From Microvirga lotononidis (GTDB lineage: Bacteria; Pseudomonadota; Alphaproteobacteria; Rhizobiales; Beijerinckiaceae), in assembly GCF_034627025.1 (NCBI RefSeq), contig NZ_CP141048.1, forward strand, positions 2,306,001 through 2,370,000: DNA of 64,000 bases, in the 5' to 3' direction. Position 1 is the stretch's first letter. Each line of letters starts with the position of its first letter. Positions 24,032-33,316 of the stretch are shown here, one piece after another. The notes below the pieces were generated by a model. It saw nothing but the letters and a program-made list of their open reading frames with translations. It was not told the DNA's origin and made no database searches. Made by a program: the position numbers and the translations under genes.

Positions 24032-26744
24032 TGGCCATGTCCTCCATATCGATGGTTCTTAGAGTGAAATGGAAGGTTGTCCCCTCGCCTGGAACGGATT
24101 CCGCCCAGATCTTGCCGCCGTGGGATTCCACGATCGTCCGGCTGATCGAGAGGCCAACCCCCATGCCACTCTGTTTCGTGGTGGTAAACGGCTTGAACAG
24201 GTTCTTCAAGATCTCCGGCGGGATCCCGGATCCGGTATCCCGTACACTGATCTGAACGAGCGATTCGGCAGGCAAGGTTCTTGCTCCGATCGTCAACTCA
24301 CGCTGCCTCACATCCTGCATGGCCTCGATCGCATTGCGGATGAGATTGAGGAGAACCTGCTGGATCTGAACGCGGTTCACGAAGACCAGTGGATCGTCGG
24401 GCGGAAAGTCGAACTCGACCTTCACTTCCTGCTCCTTGGCGCCGACCAGCGCCAAGGCGCCAGCCTCCTCGACGAGCCTCTGAAGCCCTTCGATCTGATG
24501 CTCGCTGCCTCCGCGGGCGACGAATTCGCGCAGTTGCCTGATGACCTCCCCGGCCCGGAGAGCCTCCTCGGCCGCTTCGTTCACCGCGTGGCGGACAAGC
24601 GCAATTTTATCGCCTTCGATGCCGTTCAGAATCATTCCGCAGCCCTTGAGATAGCTGGTGATCGCCGTCAGGGGCTGATTGATCTCGTGCGCCAGCGTCG
24701 ATCCCATTTCACCCAAAGCCGTGAAGCGGGACATGTAGGCGAGTTCGGATTGCAGTTCCTGCATCCGTGTTTCGGTTCGCTGGCGCTCCGTCAGATCGCG
24801 AATGAAAGCCGTGAAGAAACGCTCGCCGTCGGATTCCATTTCGCCGACCTGGACTTCCATGGGAAAGGTCGAGCCATCCTTGCGCTGGGCGACAGCCACG
24901 CGCCCGCTTCCGATGATCCGGCTTTCGTCTGTTTCACGATAACGGCGGATGTAACCGTCATGCTGTTCCCTGTAGGGGAGGGGCATCAGAAACTTGACAT
25001 TCGTCCCGATGACCTCGTCCGGTTGATAGCCGAACATATGTACGGCAGTGGCGCTGAAGGAGCGGATGATGCCGCTCTCATCCGCGACGATCATGGCATC
25101 GGGAACCGTTTCGAGAATCGAACGGAGATGGGCCTCCCTCGTACGCAACCGCTCCTCGCTGGAGCGAAGGGCATTTTCCGCGAGTTTGCGCTCCGTGATG
25201 TCCTGGATCGTACCGATCTTGCGAATGGGCCGGCCGCCTTCATCCACCATTGTGCGACCGATCGCCGTCACCCAGCGCTCGTCACCGGTATCTGCGCGAA
25301 ATACCCGGAACGTGCCGCTATAGGTCAGGCTGGCGCCCGGCTCGTCAGTGAAGAACGTATCTTCCAAGTCGTCGCGGTCGTCGGGATGGACGCATCCGAG
25401 GACGATCTCACGGGTGACATCGACATCCGGTCCGAGGCCCAGGATCTGGCGGGCTTCGGGTGTCCATTGGCGACGCCCGGTGACAAGATCCTGATCCCAA
25501 ATGCCGAGGGCCGTGGTTTCGATGGCCAGCCGCAGGCGTTCCTCGCTGCTGCGAAGTTTCATCTCGGCCAGACGCTGGTCGTGAATATCCGTGACCGTGC
25601 CCACCCATTCCAGGACGATGCCGTCTTCGCCCAGGAGCGGTACGGCTCTTGCGAGAACCCAGCGGTATGCCCCGTCCGAGCGTCGCGTGCGGTACTCGAA
25701 CATACCGGGTTCTTGGGATGCGCGAACGGCTTGCCATTGGGCCAGCAGCTTCTCTCGATCATCCGCATGAACGGCTTCGATAAATCCGAAGCCCAAATAG
25801 GCTTCCCTGGATTCGCCGCTGAATGCTTCCCATCCCCAGACTTTGCTGACGGCTCCATCCGTCCCGGCGCGCCAGACGATCGCCGCGCTCGCTTCGATCA
25901 GAGCCCGGTACTGCTCTTCGTTTTGACGCAGGCGCTCGGCGGCGGACTTCTGCTCGTGAATATCCGTGACAGTGCCGACCCATTCCTGCACCTCGCCATC
26001 GGCGTCCCGGAGGGGAACGGCCCGCATGAGAACCCACCGGTATTCACCGTTGAGCTGACGGACACGATACTCGCTTGTTCCAGGTTGTTCGGACGCGAGC
26101 GTCTCCAGCCAGGACGAGGTTGCCCGTTCACGATCATCATCGTGAACGGCGTCCAGCCATGTAGCGTCCTTGAGATCACTTGCCGATGGGCTATGGGAGT
26201 TCCCCCAACTCAGTATGCCGTCAATGATCGAGCCGGTCGGTGAGGCTCGCCAGACCATGGCGGCGCTTGCCTCGATCAGGGCCCGGTACCGCTCTTCCTG
26301 GGTTTTAAGGGCGGCCTCGGCGGCCATGAACCGGCTGACGTCGCGCGACGTCAGAACATAGTTGCATAGAGTTCCGGAATCATCCCTGACGACATCAAAC
26401 GTGACCCTGCAAAGGAGGTGAATGCCTTGCTTCGTTCTGCAGCGCGTCTGATCTCCAAAATGGCCGAGGCTCTCGGCAACTTTCAGATCCTGAACGGATT
26501 TGTTGCGGCTCCAAGCATCCGATGGGTAGAGGATGGAGAAATGGGCGCCCAGAACTTCATCGGCTTTCCAACCGTAGATCTGCTCCGCGCCGTCGTTCCA
26601 TGATACAATGTTTCCGCGGGGATCGAGCGTGATCAGCGCGAAATCGCGAATGGCGTTGAGGACGCGACCGGCATCGACGATCTGACGGGTATTCTGCCCG
26701 GATCGCGCATCGATTCTCGTATTTAACGCAGAAGTATGAGTCAT
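23997..26744 (-). CDS. fixL: FixL-like heme-PAS sensor histidine kinase with five PAS domains
   Basis: About 915 residues from the ATG at 26744 (a TTG three codons upstream is possible). Five PAS domains: about 25-145, 150-275, 280-400, 405-530, then a FixL-type heme PAS at 540-655. The second and third both start [10 protein letters not shown], so they are duplicates. The heme PAS keeps the proximal histidine (His595 in [10 protein letters not shown]) and the oxygen-binding-pocket arginine (Arg615, IIGSGRV) of Bradyrhizobium FixL. The kinase core follows: His686 in [14 protein letters not shown]-box [17 protein letters not shown] and GMGVGLS. No transmembrane segment. It is expected to sense oxygen and phosphorylate FixJ. 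It is nearly twice as long as classical FixL. Confidence 0.93.
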   Translation of the reverse strand: MTHTSALNTRIDARSGQNTRQIVDAGRVLNAIRDFALITLDPRGNIVSWNDGAEQIYGWKADEVLGAHFSILYPSDAWSRNKSVQDLKVAESLGHFGDQTRCRTKQGIHLLCRVTFDVVRDDSGTLCNYVLTSRDVSRFMAAEAALKTQEERYRALIEASAAMVWRASPTGSIIDGILSWGNSHSPSASDLKDATWLDAVHDDDRERATSSWLETLASEQPGTSEYRVRQLNGEYRWVLMRAVPLRDADGEVQEWVGTVTDIHEQKSAAERLRQNEEQYRALIEASAAIVWRAGTDGAVSKVWGWEAFSGESREAYLGFGFIEAVHADDREKLLAQWQAVRASQEPGMFEYRTRRSDGAYRWVLARAVPLLGEDGIVLEWVGTVTDIHDQRLAEMKLRSSEERLRLAIETTALGIWDQDLVTGRRQWTPEARQILGLGPDVDVTREIVLGCVHPDDRDDLEDTFFTDEPGASLTYSGTFRVFRADTGDERWVTAIGRTMVDEGGRPIRKIGTIQDITERKLAENALRSSEERLRTREAHLRSILETVPDAMIVADESGIIRSFSATAVHMFGYQPDEVIGTNVKFLMPLPYREQHDGYIRRYRETDESRIIGSGRVAVAQRKDGSTFPMEVQVGEMESDGERFFTAFIRDLTERQRTETRMQELQSELAYMSRFTALGEMGSTLAHEINQPLTAITSYLKGCGMILNGIEGDKIALVRHAVNEAAEEALRAGEVIRQLREFVARGGSEHQIEGLQRLVEEAGALALVGAKEQEVKVEFDFPPDDPLVFVNRVQIQQVLLNLIRNAIEAMQDVRQRELTIGARTLPAESLVQISVRDTGSGIPPEILKNLFKPFTTTKQSGMGVGLSISRTIVESHGGKIWAESVPGEGTTFHFTLRTIDMEDMASVEHADRVCGG

Positions 26745-27128
26745 TCCCCCCAACCCATGTGCTGCGTCGCGTGCAGGATCTAAACTTAATGGCGAAGAAT
26801 CGCCGAGGGCAACACCATTGATATGCCCGTCCGGCGAGAAATGTCACTGACGCGATTGCATCAGCACGCCGGAATCGGCAATCGAAAACTCCATCGATCG
26901 CTGATGCTATATTGTCGCGCCGAACAGCGCAGTGACGATCAGCTAAACGATACTTCGTATCACTCGATTCCGCCTCACACCTTCCTTCTGTCAGGAACCA
27001 GGGTTCGCCTATCCTCCGCAAAATGGATCAGCCAGGCTCAAGCCGGAGGCCGAAGCGGCGTGCAGGTCAGCCTCGAGCAAGGTTGGCGGGTTAAACGCCT
27101 CTTTACCATATTCGCCTGGAGACCCCCT
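26745..27128. other. Divergent intergenic region between fixL and flgB
   Basis: 384 bases with no supported gene. The flgB frame is open upstream of its GTG, but those residues do not fit FlgB and have no ribosome site. It contains a near-consensus CtrA box ending 20 bases before flgB. Confidence 0.5.
27091..27109 (+). promoter_or_regulatory. Candidate CtrA site just upstream of flgB
   Basis: TTAAACGCCTCTTTACCAT: TTAA, seven bases, then TTTACCAT, one mismatch from the TTAACCAT half-site. It lies 20-38 bases before the flgB GTG, i.e. at the head of the first flagellar operon. Confidence 0.45.
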
Positions 27129-27515
27129 GTGACGGCACCTGTCTATCTGTTCGATCTGGCATCGCGACAGGCTCAATGGCTCGCCGCCCGCCAAACGACC
27201 ATTTCCGGAAACGTCGCCAACGCCAACACCCCTGGCTATCGGGCCAGGGATGTCGAGCCGTTTGCTGACGTCATGGACAAAACCAAGCTGGCCATGGCTG
27301 CGACGAATGCCAGCCATATCGGCTTTACCCCGTCGAAGGCCGAAGCAAGCAAGGTCAAGAAGGCGGACAGCTGGGACACGGTCTATTCCAAGAACTCCGT
27401 CAGCCTCGAGCAGGAGCTCATCAAGGCTGGTGAGGTCAATCGGCAGCACTCGTTGAACACAAGCATCGTCAAGTCATTCCACCGGATGCTGATGTCAAGC
27501 GTGAGGACTTCGTGA
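27129..27515 (+). CDS. flgB: Flagellar basal-body rod protein FlgB
   Basis: 128 residues from a GTG with GGAG seven bases upstream (27118-27121). The rod-protein signature is [29 protein letters not shown] near the N-terminus, and the C-terminal helix [22 protein letters not shown] is typical. FlgB is a proximal rod subunit built just above the MS ring. The length equals that of the family, which supports this start over much longer upstream readings. It overlaps flgC and heads a long + strand operon. Confidence 0.95.
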   Translation: MTAPVYLFDLASRQAQWLAARQTTISGNVANANTPGYRARDVEPFADVMDKTKLAMAATNASHIGFTPSKAEASKVKKADSWDTVYSKNSVSLEQELIKAGEVNRQHSLNTSIVKSFHRMLMSSVRTS

Positions 27516-27931
27516 TGATCGACCCTTTGGTTGCATCCAGTAAATTATCGAGCTCGGGCCTGGAGGCCCAGTCGGCGCGTCTCCGGGTCATCTCGGAGAA
27601 CATCGCGAACGCTCAATCGACGGGGCGGACGCCGGGTTCCGATCCCTACACGCGCAAGACGATCACCTTCAAATCCGAGCTGGATCGGACTCTCGGCGCT
27701 GCTTCGGTCGCCGTGAAGGATATCGGGCAGGACGATTCCGCTTTCCCGGTCGAGTACGATCCCGGCAACCCTGCCGCGGATGAAAACGGCATGGTCAAGA
27801 AGCCGAACGTGAACATGCTGATCGAAATGGCGGACATGCGCGAAGCCAATCGATCCTATCAGGCGAACCTGCAGATGATGAAGCAGGTGAGAGCCATGAT
27901 CACTGCAACAATCGATCTCATGAGAGGCTGA
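27515..27931 (+). CDS. flgC: Flagellar basal-body rod protein FlgC
   Basis: 138 residues from the ATG at 27515, overlapping the flgB stop (TGATG); a GTG one codon earlier is also in frame. Shows the N-terminal rod motif [24 protein letters not shown] and the C-terminal [22 protein letters not shown]. Proximal rod component, secreted by the flagellar export apparatus without a cleaved signal. Confidence 0.96.
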   Translation: MIDPLVASSKLSSSGLEAQSARLRVISENIANAQSTGRTPGSDPYTRKTITFKSELDRTLGAASVAVKDIGQDDSAFPVEYDPGNPAADENGMVKKPNVNMLIEMADMREANRSYQANLQMMKQVRAMITATIDLMRG

Positions 27932-27932
27932 T

Positions 27933-28262
27933 ATGGTCAGCGCTGTTTCCTCGATTTCATCAATGATCGATCGCCCGTCGGCGGTCGCAGCCATCCCCAC
28001 GTTCGGCGGGACGCCAGCCGCGGGAGCCGTGGCCGGTGCATCCCAGGCGAGCTTCGGCGACATGATGGCTCAGGTGGCCAATTCGGCCATCGATACCATG
28101 AAGGCAGGCGAAGCGGCGTCGATCGCCGGGATCCAGGGCAAGGCCACGGTGCAGCAGGTCGTCGAAGCGGTGATGTCGGCGGAGCAGACGCTTCAGACGG
28201 CCATCGCGATCCGCGACAAGGTTGTCGCGGCCTATCAAGAAATCTCCCGGATGACGATTTAA
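27933..28262 (+). CDS. fliE: Flagellar hook-basal body protein FliE
   Basis: 109 residues, two bases after the flgC stop. The C-terminal half is diagnostic: [24 protein letters not shown] and [13 protein letters not shown]. FliE joins the MS ring to the rod. The alanine- and serine-rich N-terminus is variable in the family. Confidence 0.95.
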   Translation: MVSAVSSISSMIDRPSAVAAIPTFGGTPAAGAVAGASQASFGDMMAQVANSAIDTMKAGEAASIAGIQGKATVQQVVEAVMSAEQTLQTAIAIRDKVVAAYQEISRMTI

Positions 28263-28272
28263 GGGGACCGAA

Positions 28273-29061
28273 ATGAGAGCGCTCGCGATCGCCGCTACCG
28301 GCATGAATGCCCAGCAGCTTAACGTCGAAGTCATTGCAAACAACATTTCGAACGTGAACACCACCGCCTTCAAGGGGGCACGGGCCGAGTTCACGGACCT
28401 GCTCTACCAAGCCGAGCGCTCTCAAGCCGTTCCCAATCAGGCTGGGTCGAGTCCGGTTCCGGAAGGCGCAATGCTGGGCCTCGGCGTCAAGACGGCGGCA
28501 ATCCGCAACCTGCACCGCCAGGGATCGCTGACCAACACGTCGAACCAGTTCGACCTTGCCCTGAACGGGCGCGGATGGTTCCAGGTCAATGCTCCGAGCG
28601 GCGAAATCGTCTACACCCGCGCGGGTTCGTTCAACAAGGACGGCAACGGGCAGCTCGTCACCCTCGACGGCTACACCCTCAACCCGCCGATCATCGTTCC
28701 GGCGAATACGCTTGACGTGACCATCAACGAATCCGGCGAAGTCTTTGCCAAGATCGATGGCCAGGCCCAGCCGCAGAACCTCGGTCAGCTGTCGCTCGCC
28801 AACTTCGCCAACGACGCGGGCCTGGAGCCGATCGGCAGCAACTACTACCGCGAGACCCTCGCATCCGGCGCGCCGGTCGTGGGCATGCCGTCCGATCCGG
28901 GATTCGGGAAAATCCATCAGGGTTATCTCGAGGCCTCCAACGTCGATCCGATCAAGGAGATCACGAACCTGATCTCCGCGCAGCGCGCCTTCGAGATGAA
29001 CTCGAAGGTCATCCAGGCCGCCGACGATATGGCCGGAACCGTGTCCAAGGGCATCCGCTAA
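28273..29061 (+). CDS. flgG: Distal rod protein FlgG
   Basis: 262 residues, the usual length. N-terminal [22 protein letters not shown] with [18 protein letters not shown], the central [13 protein letters not shown] motif, and the C-terminal [21 protein letters not shown] rod/hook helix. Preceded by AAGGGG six bases upstream. It forms the distal rod crossing the peptidoglycan and outer membrane. Confidence 0.97.
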   Translation: MRALAIAATGMNAQQLNVEVIANNISNVNTTAFKGARAEFTDLLYQAERSQAVPNQAGSSPVPEGAMLGLGVKTAAIRNLHRQGSLTNTSNQFDLALNGRGWFQVNAPSGEIVYTRAGSFNKDGNGQLVTLDGYTLNPPIIVPANTLDVTINESGEVFAKIDGQAQPQNLGQLSLANFANDAGLEPIGSNYYRETLASGAPVVGMPSDPGFGKIHQGYLEASNVDPIKEITNLISAQRAFEMNSKVIQAADDMAGTVSKGIR

Positions 29062-29085
29062 GGGCGAAAGCCGGGTGAAAGATTC

Positions 29086-29547
29086 ATGAAGCATCTCGTC
29101 CATATTGCTCTTGCGGCGAGCGTCATGACGCTGGCGGCCTCCCAGGCTGCCATGGCTGAAGAGCGCATTCTCCCGGTTCCCTCGGTGACCATTTATCCGG
29201 GCGACACGATCAACGAGTCGATGCTCAAGGATCGCGTGTTCCCGGAGAACTACCGCTATCGGACCGCCGTCATCGAGTCCCCGCGGGTTCTCGCCGGCAA
29301 GATGGCTCGCCGGACGCTTCTGCCAGGCGAGCCGATTCCGATGAATGCCGTGGACGATCCGAAGCTCGTGACGCGTGGTACGCAGACTCAGATCGTGTTT
29401 GAAGAGGGTGGGCTGTCGATCATGGGGATCGGTATCCCGCTTCAGTCGGGTACTCTGGGCGAAACGATCCAGGTCAAGAACGTCGACAGCGGCCGCATCA
29501 TTACCGGCCGGGTTCAGCCCGACGGGCGGGTTCGGATCGGATTCTGA
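29086..29547 (+). CDS. flgA: P-ring assembly chaperone FlgA
   Basis: 153 residues with a Sec signal peptide (hydrophobic LVHIALAASVMTLAASQAAMA, cleavage probably after AMA). The mature part has the SAF-like region RVLAGKMARRTLLPGEPIPM and the C-terminal GETIQVKNVDSGRIITGRV of FlgA. Periplasmic helper for FlgI polymerisation; flgI starts at its last base. Confidence 0.93.
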   Translation: MKHLVHIALAASVMTLAASQAAMAEERILPVPSVTIYPGDTINESMLKDRVFPENYRYRTAVIESPRVLAGKMARRTLLPGEPIPMNAVDDPKLVTRGTQTQIVFEEGGLSIMGIGIPLQSGTLGETIQVKNVDSGRIITGRVQPDGRVRIGF

Positions 29548-30647
29548 TGATGCTCCGCGCGATCCTTTTCCTCCTCACCGTACTCGTCTCGCTTCAGAGC
29601 CAGGCGGCGACCCGCATCAAGGATGTGGCCGCCGTTCAAGGGGTGCGCGACAACCAGTTGATCGGGTACGGCTTGGTCATGGGCCTCCAGGGAACCGGTG
29701 ACACGCTTCGCAATTCCCAGTTTACCGAGCAGTCCCTCCAATCGATGCTCGATCGGATGGGGGTCAATGTCCGCGACATCAACCTGCGCACCCGCAATGT
29801 GGCGGCCGTGATCGTCACGGCGGATCTCCCTGCCTTCGTCGGGTCCGGCTCGCGCATCGACGTGACGGTCACGTCCATGGGTGACGCCACCTCTTTGAAG
29901 GGCGGCACCCTGATGCTCACCGCCCTGCAAGGTGGCGATGGACAGGTTTATGCCGTTGCACAAGGCGCCATTGCCGTTTCAGGATTCTCCGCCCAGGGGC
30001 AGGCCGAGACCCTGACCTCGGGCGTCGCGACCGCGGGACGAATTCCGAACGGCGCCTTGATCGAGCGGGAGGTTCAGGGCGGTTTCAATGCCATGGGCCC
30101 GTTGGCCTTCGAGCTCAAGAACCCCGATTACAAGACCGCGACGCTGATCACCGATGCGATCAACCTCTATACCCAGCAGCGTTACGGCGTTCGCGTCGCG
30201 TCGCCGCGCGACTTCCGCACGGTTCTCCTGCAGAAGCCGAAGAATGTGGCGGCGACCCGCTTCATAGCCGAACTGGGCGACCTCGAGATCAGGCCGGATA
30301 CGCCGGCCCGGATCGTCGTGGATCAACGGACGGGAACGGTCGTGATCGGAAAGAACGTCCAGATCTCAACGGTGGCGATCACCCATGGGGCTTTGACGAT
30401 CCGCGTGACGGAAACTCCTGAGGTGTCTCAGCCCGATCCGTTCTCCATGGGGCAGACCGTCGTCGTGCCACGCACCCAAATCACGGCCGCCGAGGAGAGG
30501 GTCCCGCTCGCCATTGTCCGCGGAGCCGACCTCCAGACTCTCGTCAAGGGGCTCAACCAGATGGGTCTCAAGCCCTCCGATGTCATCGCCATTCTCCAAG
30601 CCGTGAAAACGGCCGGGGCACTTCAAGCGGAGCTGGTGATCCAATGA
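29547..30647 (+). CDS. flgI: Flagellar P-ring protein FlgI
   Basis: 366 residues with an N-terminal signal peptide ending near SLQSQA. Recognised by ATRIKDVAAVQGVRDNQLIGYGLV, GDTLRNSQFTEQSLQSMLDRMG, RNVAAVIVTADLPAFVGSGS and the C-terminal LVKGLNQMGLKPSDVIAILQA. It forms the periplasmic ring around the rod. The start overlaps the flgA stop (TGATG). Confidence 0.97.
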   Translation: MMLRAILFLLTVLVSLQSQAATRIKDVAAVQGVRDNQLIGYGLVMGLQGTGDTLRNSQFTEQSLQSMLDRMGVNVRDINLRTRNVAAVIVTADLPAFVGSGSRIDVTVTSMGDATSLKGGTLMLTALQGGDGQVYAVAQGAIAVSGFSAQGQAETLTSGVATAGRIPNGALIEREVQGGFNAMGPLAFELKNPDYKTATLITDAINLYTQQRYGVRVASPRDFRTVLLQKPKNVAATRFIAELGDLEIRPDTPARIVVDQRTGTVVIGKNVQISTVAITHGALTIRVTETPEVSQPDPFSMGQTVVVPRTQITAAEERVPLAIVRGADLQTLVKGLNQMGLKPSDVIAILQAVKTAGALQAELVIQ

Positions 30648-31159
30648 CCGAATCGAAGATCGTCACAAGCCTCAAGCCGATGGCCATTGCCGCCGGACTT
30701 CTCCTCGGGACAGCAGCCCATCACGGTGTCGTGGCGCAGGAAGCCAAGGCTGATGCCAAGAACAGCCAATATTGCGCCAGCATCGCGGATGCAGCCTCGG
30801 ACACGCGTTTCGCACTCCAGAAGCAGGCACTCGCCGACATGGAGAAGGAGATCGAGGGCCGAATCAAGGTCCTCGAGGCCAAACGCGCGGAATATGAGGA
30901 TTGGCTGCGCCGTCGGAACGAGGTGCTGGCGAAGGCCGACGAGACCATCGTCCTGATCTATTCGCGCATGCGCCCGGATGCTGCGGCATTGCAGCTCACC
31001 AATATGGATGAAGAGATCGCTGCGGCCGTTATCGCCAGGCTGAATCCCCGCGTGGCCAGTGCCGTGCTGAACGAGATGGAGCCGGCCCGCGCCGCGCAGC
31101 TGGCGAATGTCATCACCGATGCCCCTAAGCGGGACAAGAATACCGTGAGGCAGAATTGA
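30644..31159 (+). CDS. motE: MotE-like periplasmic protein
   Basis: 171 residues with a signal peptide (MAIAAGLLLGTAAHHGVVA) followed by a long helical, charged stretch (about 55-115) and the compact C-terminal segment LQLTNMDEEIAAAVIARLNPRVASAVLNEM, typical of MotE/FliG-N-like repeats. In Sinorhizobium MotE is the periplasmic chaperone of MotC, and motC is present downstream here. The 4-base overlap with flgI and the overlap with flgH match the rhizobial order flgI-motE-flgH. Confidence 0.88.
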   Translation: MTESKIVTSLKPMAIAAGLLLGTAAHHGVVAQEAKADAKNSQYCASIADAASDTRFALQKQALADMEKEIEGRIKVLEAKRAEYEDWLRRRNEVLAKADETIVLIYSRMRPDAAALQLTNMDEEIAAAVIARLNPRVASAVLNEMEPARAAQLANVITDAPKRDKNTVRQN

Positions 31160-31854
31160 AACACCTTATTCTGATTGCCGGCCTGTGCTTCCTCGGCGCT
31201 TGCGCGACCCGGCCGGAGGAGATCGGGCGTGAACCGGTCATGACCCCTGTCGGGGCGGGCGTCCTCGTCGATCGCGAGCCGCTTCCTCATCTCTTCAAAG
31301 CCAATGGCCCCACGGCGGCGAATTCCACCTGGAGCAATGCCAGCGCCGACCTCTTCACGAGCCCGCGGGCCCGGCAGGTCGGCGATATCGTCACCGTCAA
31401 TATCCAGATCGACGACAAGGCCCAGTTCGACAACGCAAGCGACCGATCGAGGAAGTCATCGATCGGAGCGGGCCTGGATTATGCTTTCGCCTTCAAGGGA
31501 TGGAACGCGAACGGAACCGGAGATTACGGCGTCAACTCGTCGTCGTCCTCGGCCGGGCAGGGAACCATCGACCGGTCGGAGAAGCTGCGCCTTTCCGTGG
31601 CTGCCGTGGTCAATGAGGTGCTGCCGAACGGAAACGTCGTCATCAGCGGATCGCAGGAGGTGCGTGTGAACTACGAGCTCCGCATCCTGAACATCGCCGG
31701 GATCGTGCGGCCGAGGGACATCTCGCCGAAGAACACGATCAGCTACGACAAGATTGCCGAGGCTCGAGTATCCTATGGGGGGCGCGGACGCCTGATGGAG
31801 GTCCAGCAGCCGGCCTACGGACAACAGATCTACGATGCCGTGGCGCCTTTCTAG
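31156..31854 (+). CDS. flgH: Flagellar L-ring lipoprotein FlgH
   Basis: 232 residues from a TTG that overlaps the motE stop. The lipobox is LGAC in LIAGLCFLGACATRPEE, so the protein is lipidated and outer-membrane attached. FlgH motifs include SADLFTSPRARQVGDIVTVNIQIDD, LPNGNVVISGSQEVRVNYELR and GIVRPRDISPKNTISYDKIAEARVSYGG. It forms the ring in the outer membrane. Confidence 0.96.
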   Translation: MKHLILIAGLCFLGACATRPEEIGREPVMTPVGAGVLVDREPLPHLFKANGPTAANSTWSNASADLFTSPRARQVGDIVTVNIQIDDKAQFDNASDRSRKSSIGAGLDYAFAFKGWNANGTGDYGVNSSSSSAGQGTIDRSEKLRLSVAAVVNEVLPNGNVVISGSQEVRVNYELRILNIAGIVRPRDISPKNTISYDKIAEARVSYGGRGRLMEVQQPAYGQQIYDAVAPF

Positions 31855-31878
31855 GCAGATCACCAGGACGAGAGAAGA

Positions 31879-32388
31879 ATGGCCAAGGCTCTAGCACTTC
31901 CTGCGCCCGACGGCGGCACGCAGAGCAAAGAAGGATCGCTCCGGTGGCTCCTGACGCTCGGGCTTCTGACCCTTCTGTCCGCCGCCATCGGAGGCGGGTT
32001 CGGCCTGGTCATGGTCTCGGGGATCGAGCGTCAGGTCGAGGAGAAGTACAAGGCGCTGCCACAGAAGACCGAGGTCGCCAGCCCTTACAAGGGTGCTATC
32101 GCGATCAAGCAGCTCGCGGCCGTCGTGACCAATCTGGCAGGCTCGCAAAGCGATTGGGTCAGGCTAGAAGCTTCCATCGTTTACAAGCCCGGCGAGGAGC
32201 AGCATCCGGACGTACTGGCATCGGAGACGAGGCAGGATATCCTGTCCTATATGCGCACCGTATCGCTGGCGCAGATCCAGGGGCCGAGCGGGCTCCTTCA
32301 TTTGCGTGAGGATCTCAACGAGCGTGCAAGACTGCGCTCGAAGGGCACCATCCAAGAGCTGGTGCTTGAAACCCTGGTTGTACAATAG
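31879..32388 (+). CDS. fliL: Flagellar basal-body protein FliL
   Basis: 169 residues: a short cytosolic tail, one membrane segment (LLTLGLLTLLSAAIGGGFGLVM, about 24-46) and a periplasmic domain with LAAVVTNLAGSQSDWVRLEASIVY, DILSYMRTVSLAQIQG and LHLREDLNERARLRSKG. FliL surrounds the stator near MotA/MotB and supports torque. A second gene with similar topology lies at 57920. Confidence 0.94.
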   Translation: MAKALALPAPDGGTQSKEGSLRWLLTLGLLTLLSAAIGGGFGLVMVSGIERQVEEKYKALPQKTEVASPYKGAIAIKQLAAVVTNLAGSQSDWVRLEASIVYKPGEEQHPDVLASETRQDILSYMRTVSLAQIQGPSGLLHLREDLNERARLRSKGTIQELVLETLVVQ

Positions 32389-32460
32389 GACGAAGCTTCT
32401 GCTGCATTCGCAGGTCGTTTATGCGGATGCCTTACATATTCTTGAAAGACATAGTGACCG

Positions 32461-33198
32461 ATGCCCTTTCGTTTCATATTCACTGGTGCATTCCTTCTGA
32501 CGGCAACGAGCGCCCACGCGCAGATCGCCGGTCTCGAATCGCTTATCCCCGCCGGCGACGGCGCAGTCAGCGGGCGGATCATTCAGCTCGTCGTTCTTCT
32601 GACCGTGCTGTCCCTGGCGCCGGGTCTGCTGATCATGGTGACCAGTTTCACCCGGTTCGTCGTGGCTTTCTCCTTCCTGCGTTCGGGGTTGGGGCTTCAG
32701 AGTACGCCCGCCAATCTGTTCCTCATCAGCCTGTCTCTGTTCATGACCTTCTTCGTCATGGGGCCGACCTTCGACCGGGCCTGGAACGACGGGGTCAGGC
32801 CTCTGACGGAAAACCAGATTTCCGAGGCGGAGGCGTTTACCCGAACGACGGAGCCCTTCCGCGAATTCATGATGACCCATGTGCGACCCAAGGATCTCCA
32901 GATGTTCACCGATCTGGCGGCCGTCAATTATCCCCGGCCCAGCGAGGGCGAGAAGATCGACCTCCGGATCCTGATCCCGGCCTTCATGATCTCGGAATTG
33001 AGGCGAGGGTTCGAGATCGGGTTCCTGATCGCCCTGCCTTTCCTCGTCATCGACATGATCGTGGCCACTCTGGTGATGTCCATGGGCATGATGATGATGC
33101 CACCGACCGTTCTGGCTCTTCCATTCAAAATCCTATTCTTCGTCCTGATCGATGGGTGGAACATCCTCGTGAGCGGCCTGGTACGATCGTATTTCTGA
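32461..33198 (+). CDS. fliP: Flagellar export-gate protein FliP
   Basis: 245 residues. A cleavable signal-like N-terminus (FIFTGAFLLTATSAHA) is followed by membrane segments and the FliP signatures LLIMVTSFTRFVVAFSFLRSGLG, PANLFLISLSLFMTFFVMGP and IPAFMISELRRGFEIGFLIALPFLVIDM. Part of the FliP5-FliQ4-FliR1 export gate inside the MS ring. No fliO is recognised nearby. Confidence 0.97.
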   Translation: MPFRFIFTGAFLLTATSAHAQIAGLESLIPAGDGAVSGRIIQLVVLLTVLSLAPGLLIMVTSFTRFVVAFSFLRSGLGLQSTPANLFLISLSLFMTFFVMGPTFDRAWNDGVRPLTENQISEAEAFTRTTEPFREFMMTHVRPKDLQMFTDLAAVNYPRPSEGEKIDLRILIPAFMISELRRGFEIGFLIALPFLVIDMIVATLVMSMGMMMMPPTVLALPFKILFFVLIDGWNILVSGLVRSYF

Positions 33199-33316
33199 GC
33201 GCCGCCATGCCCTGCAAGTCAGGAAAGAAGACTTCAGGCAAAGGGGCAGCAACCTTCGCACAAGGTTGACGACGCACAAGTGATCTCGACACCTCTTACC
33301 AGTACCGAGATTCTCT

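Noticed and set aside
24069..26243. A 724-codon open frame on the + strand opposite fixL
   Set aside because: It mirrors the codon pattern of the real gene in GC-rich DNA, has no ribosome site and no recognisable protein pattern; fixL on the other strand has full domain motifs.
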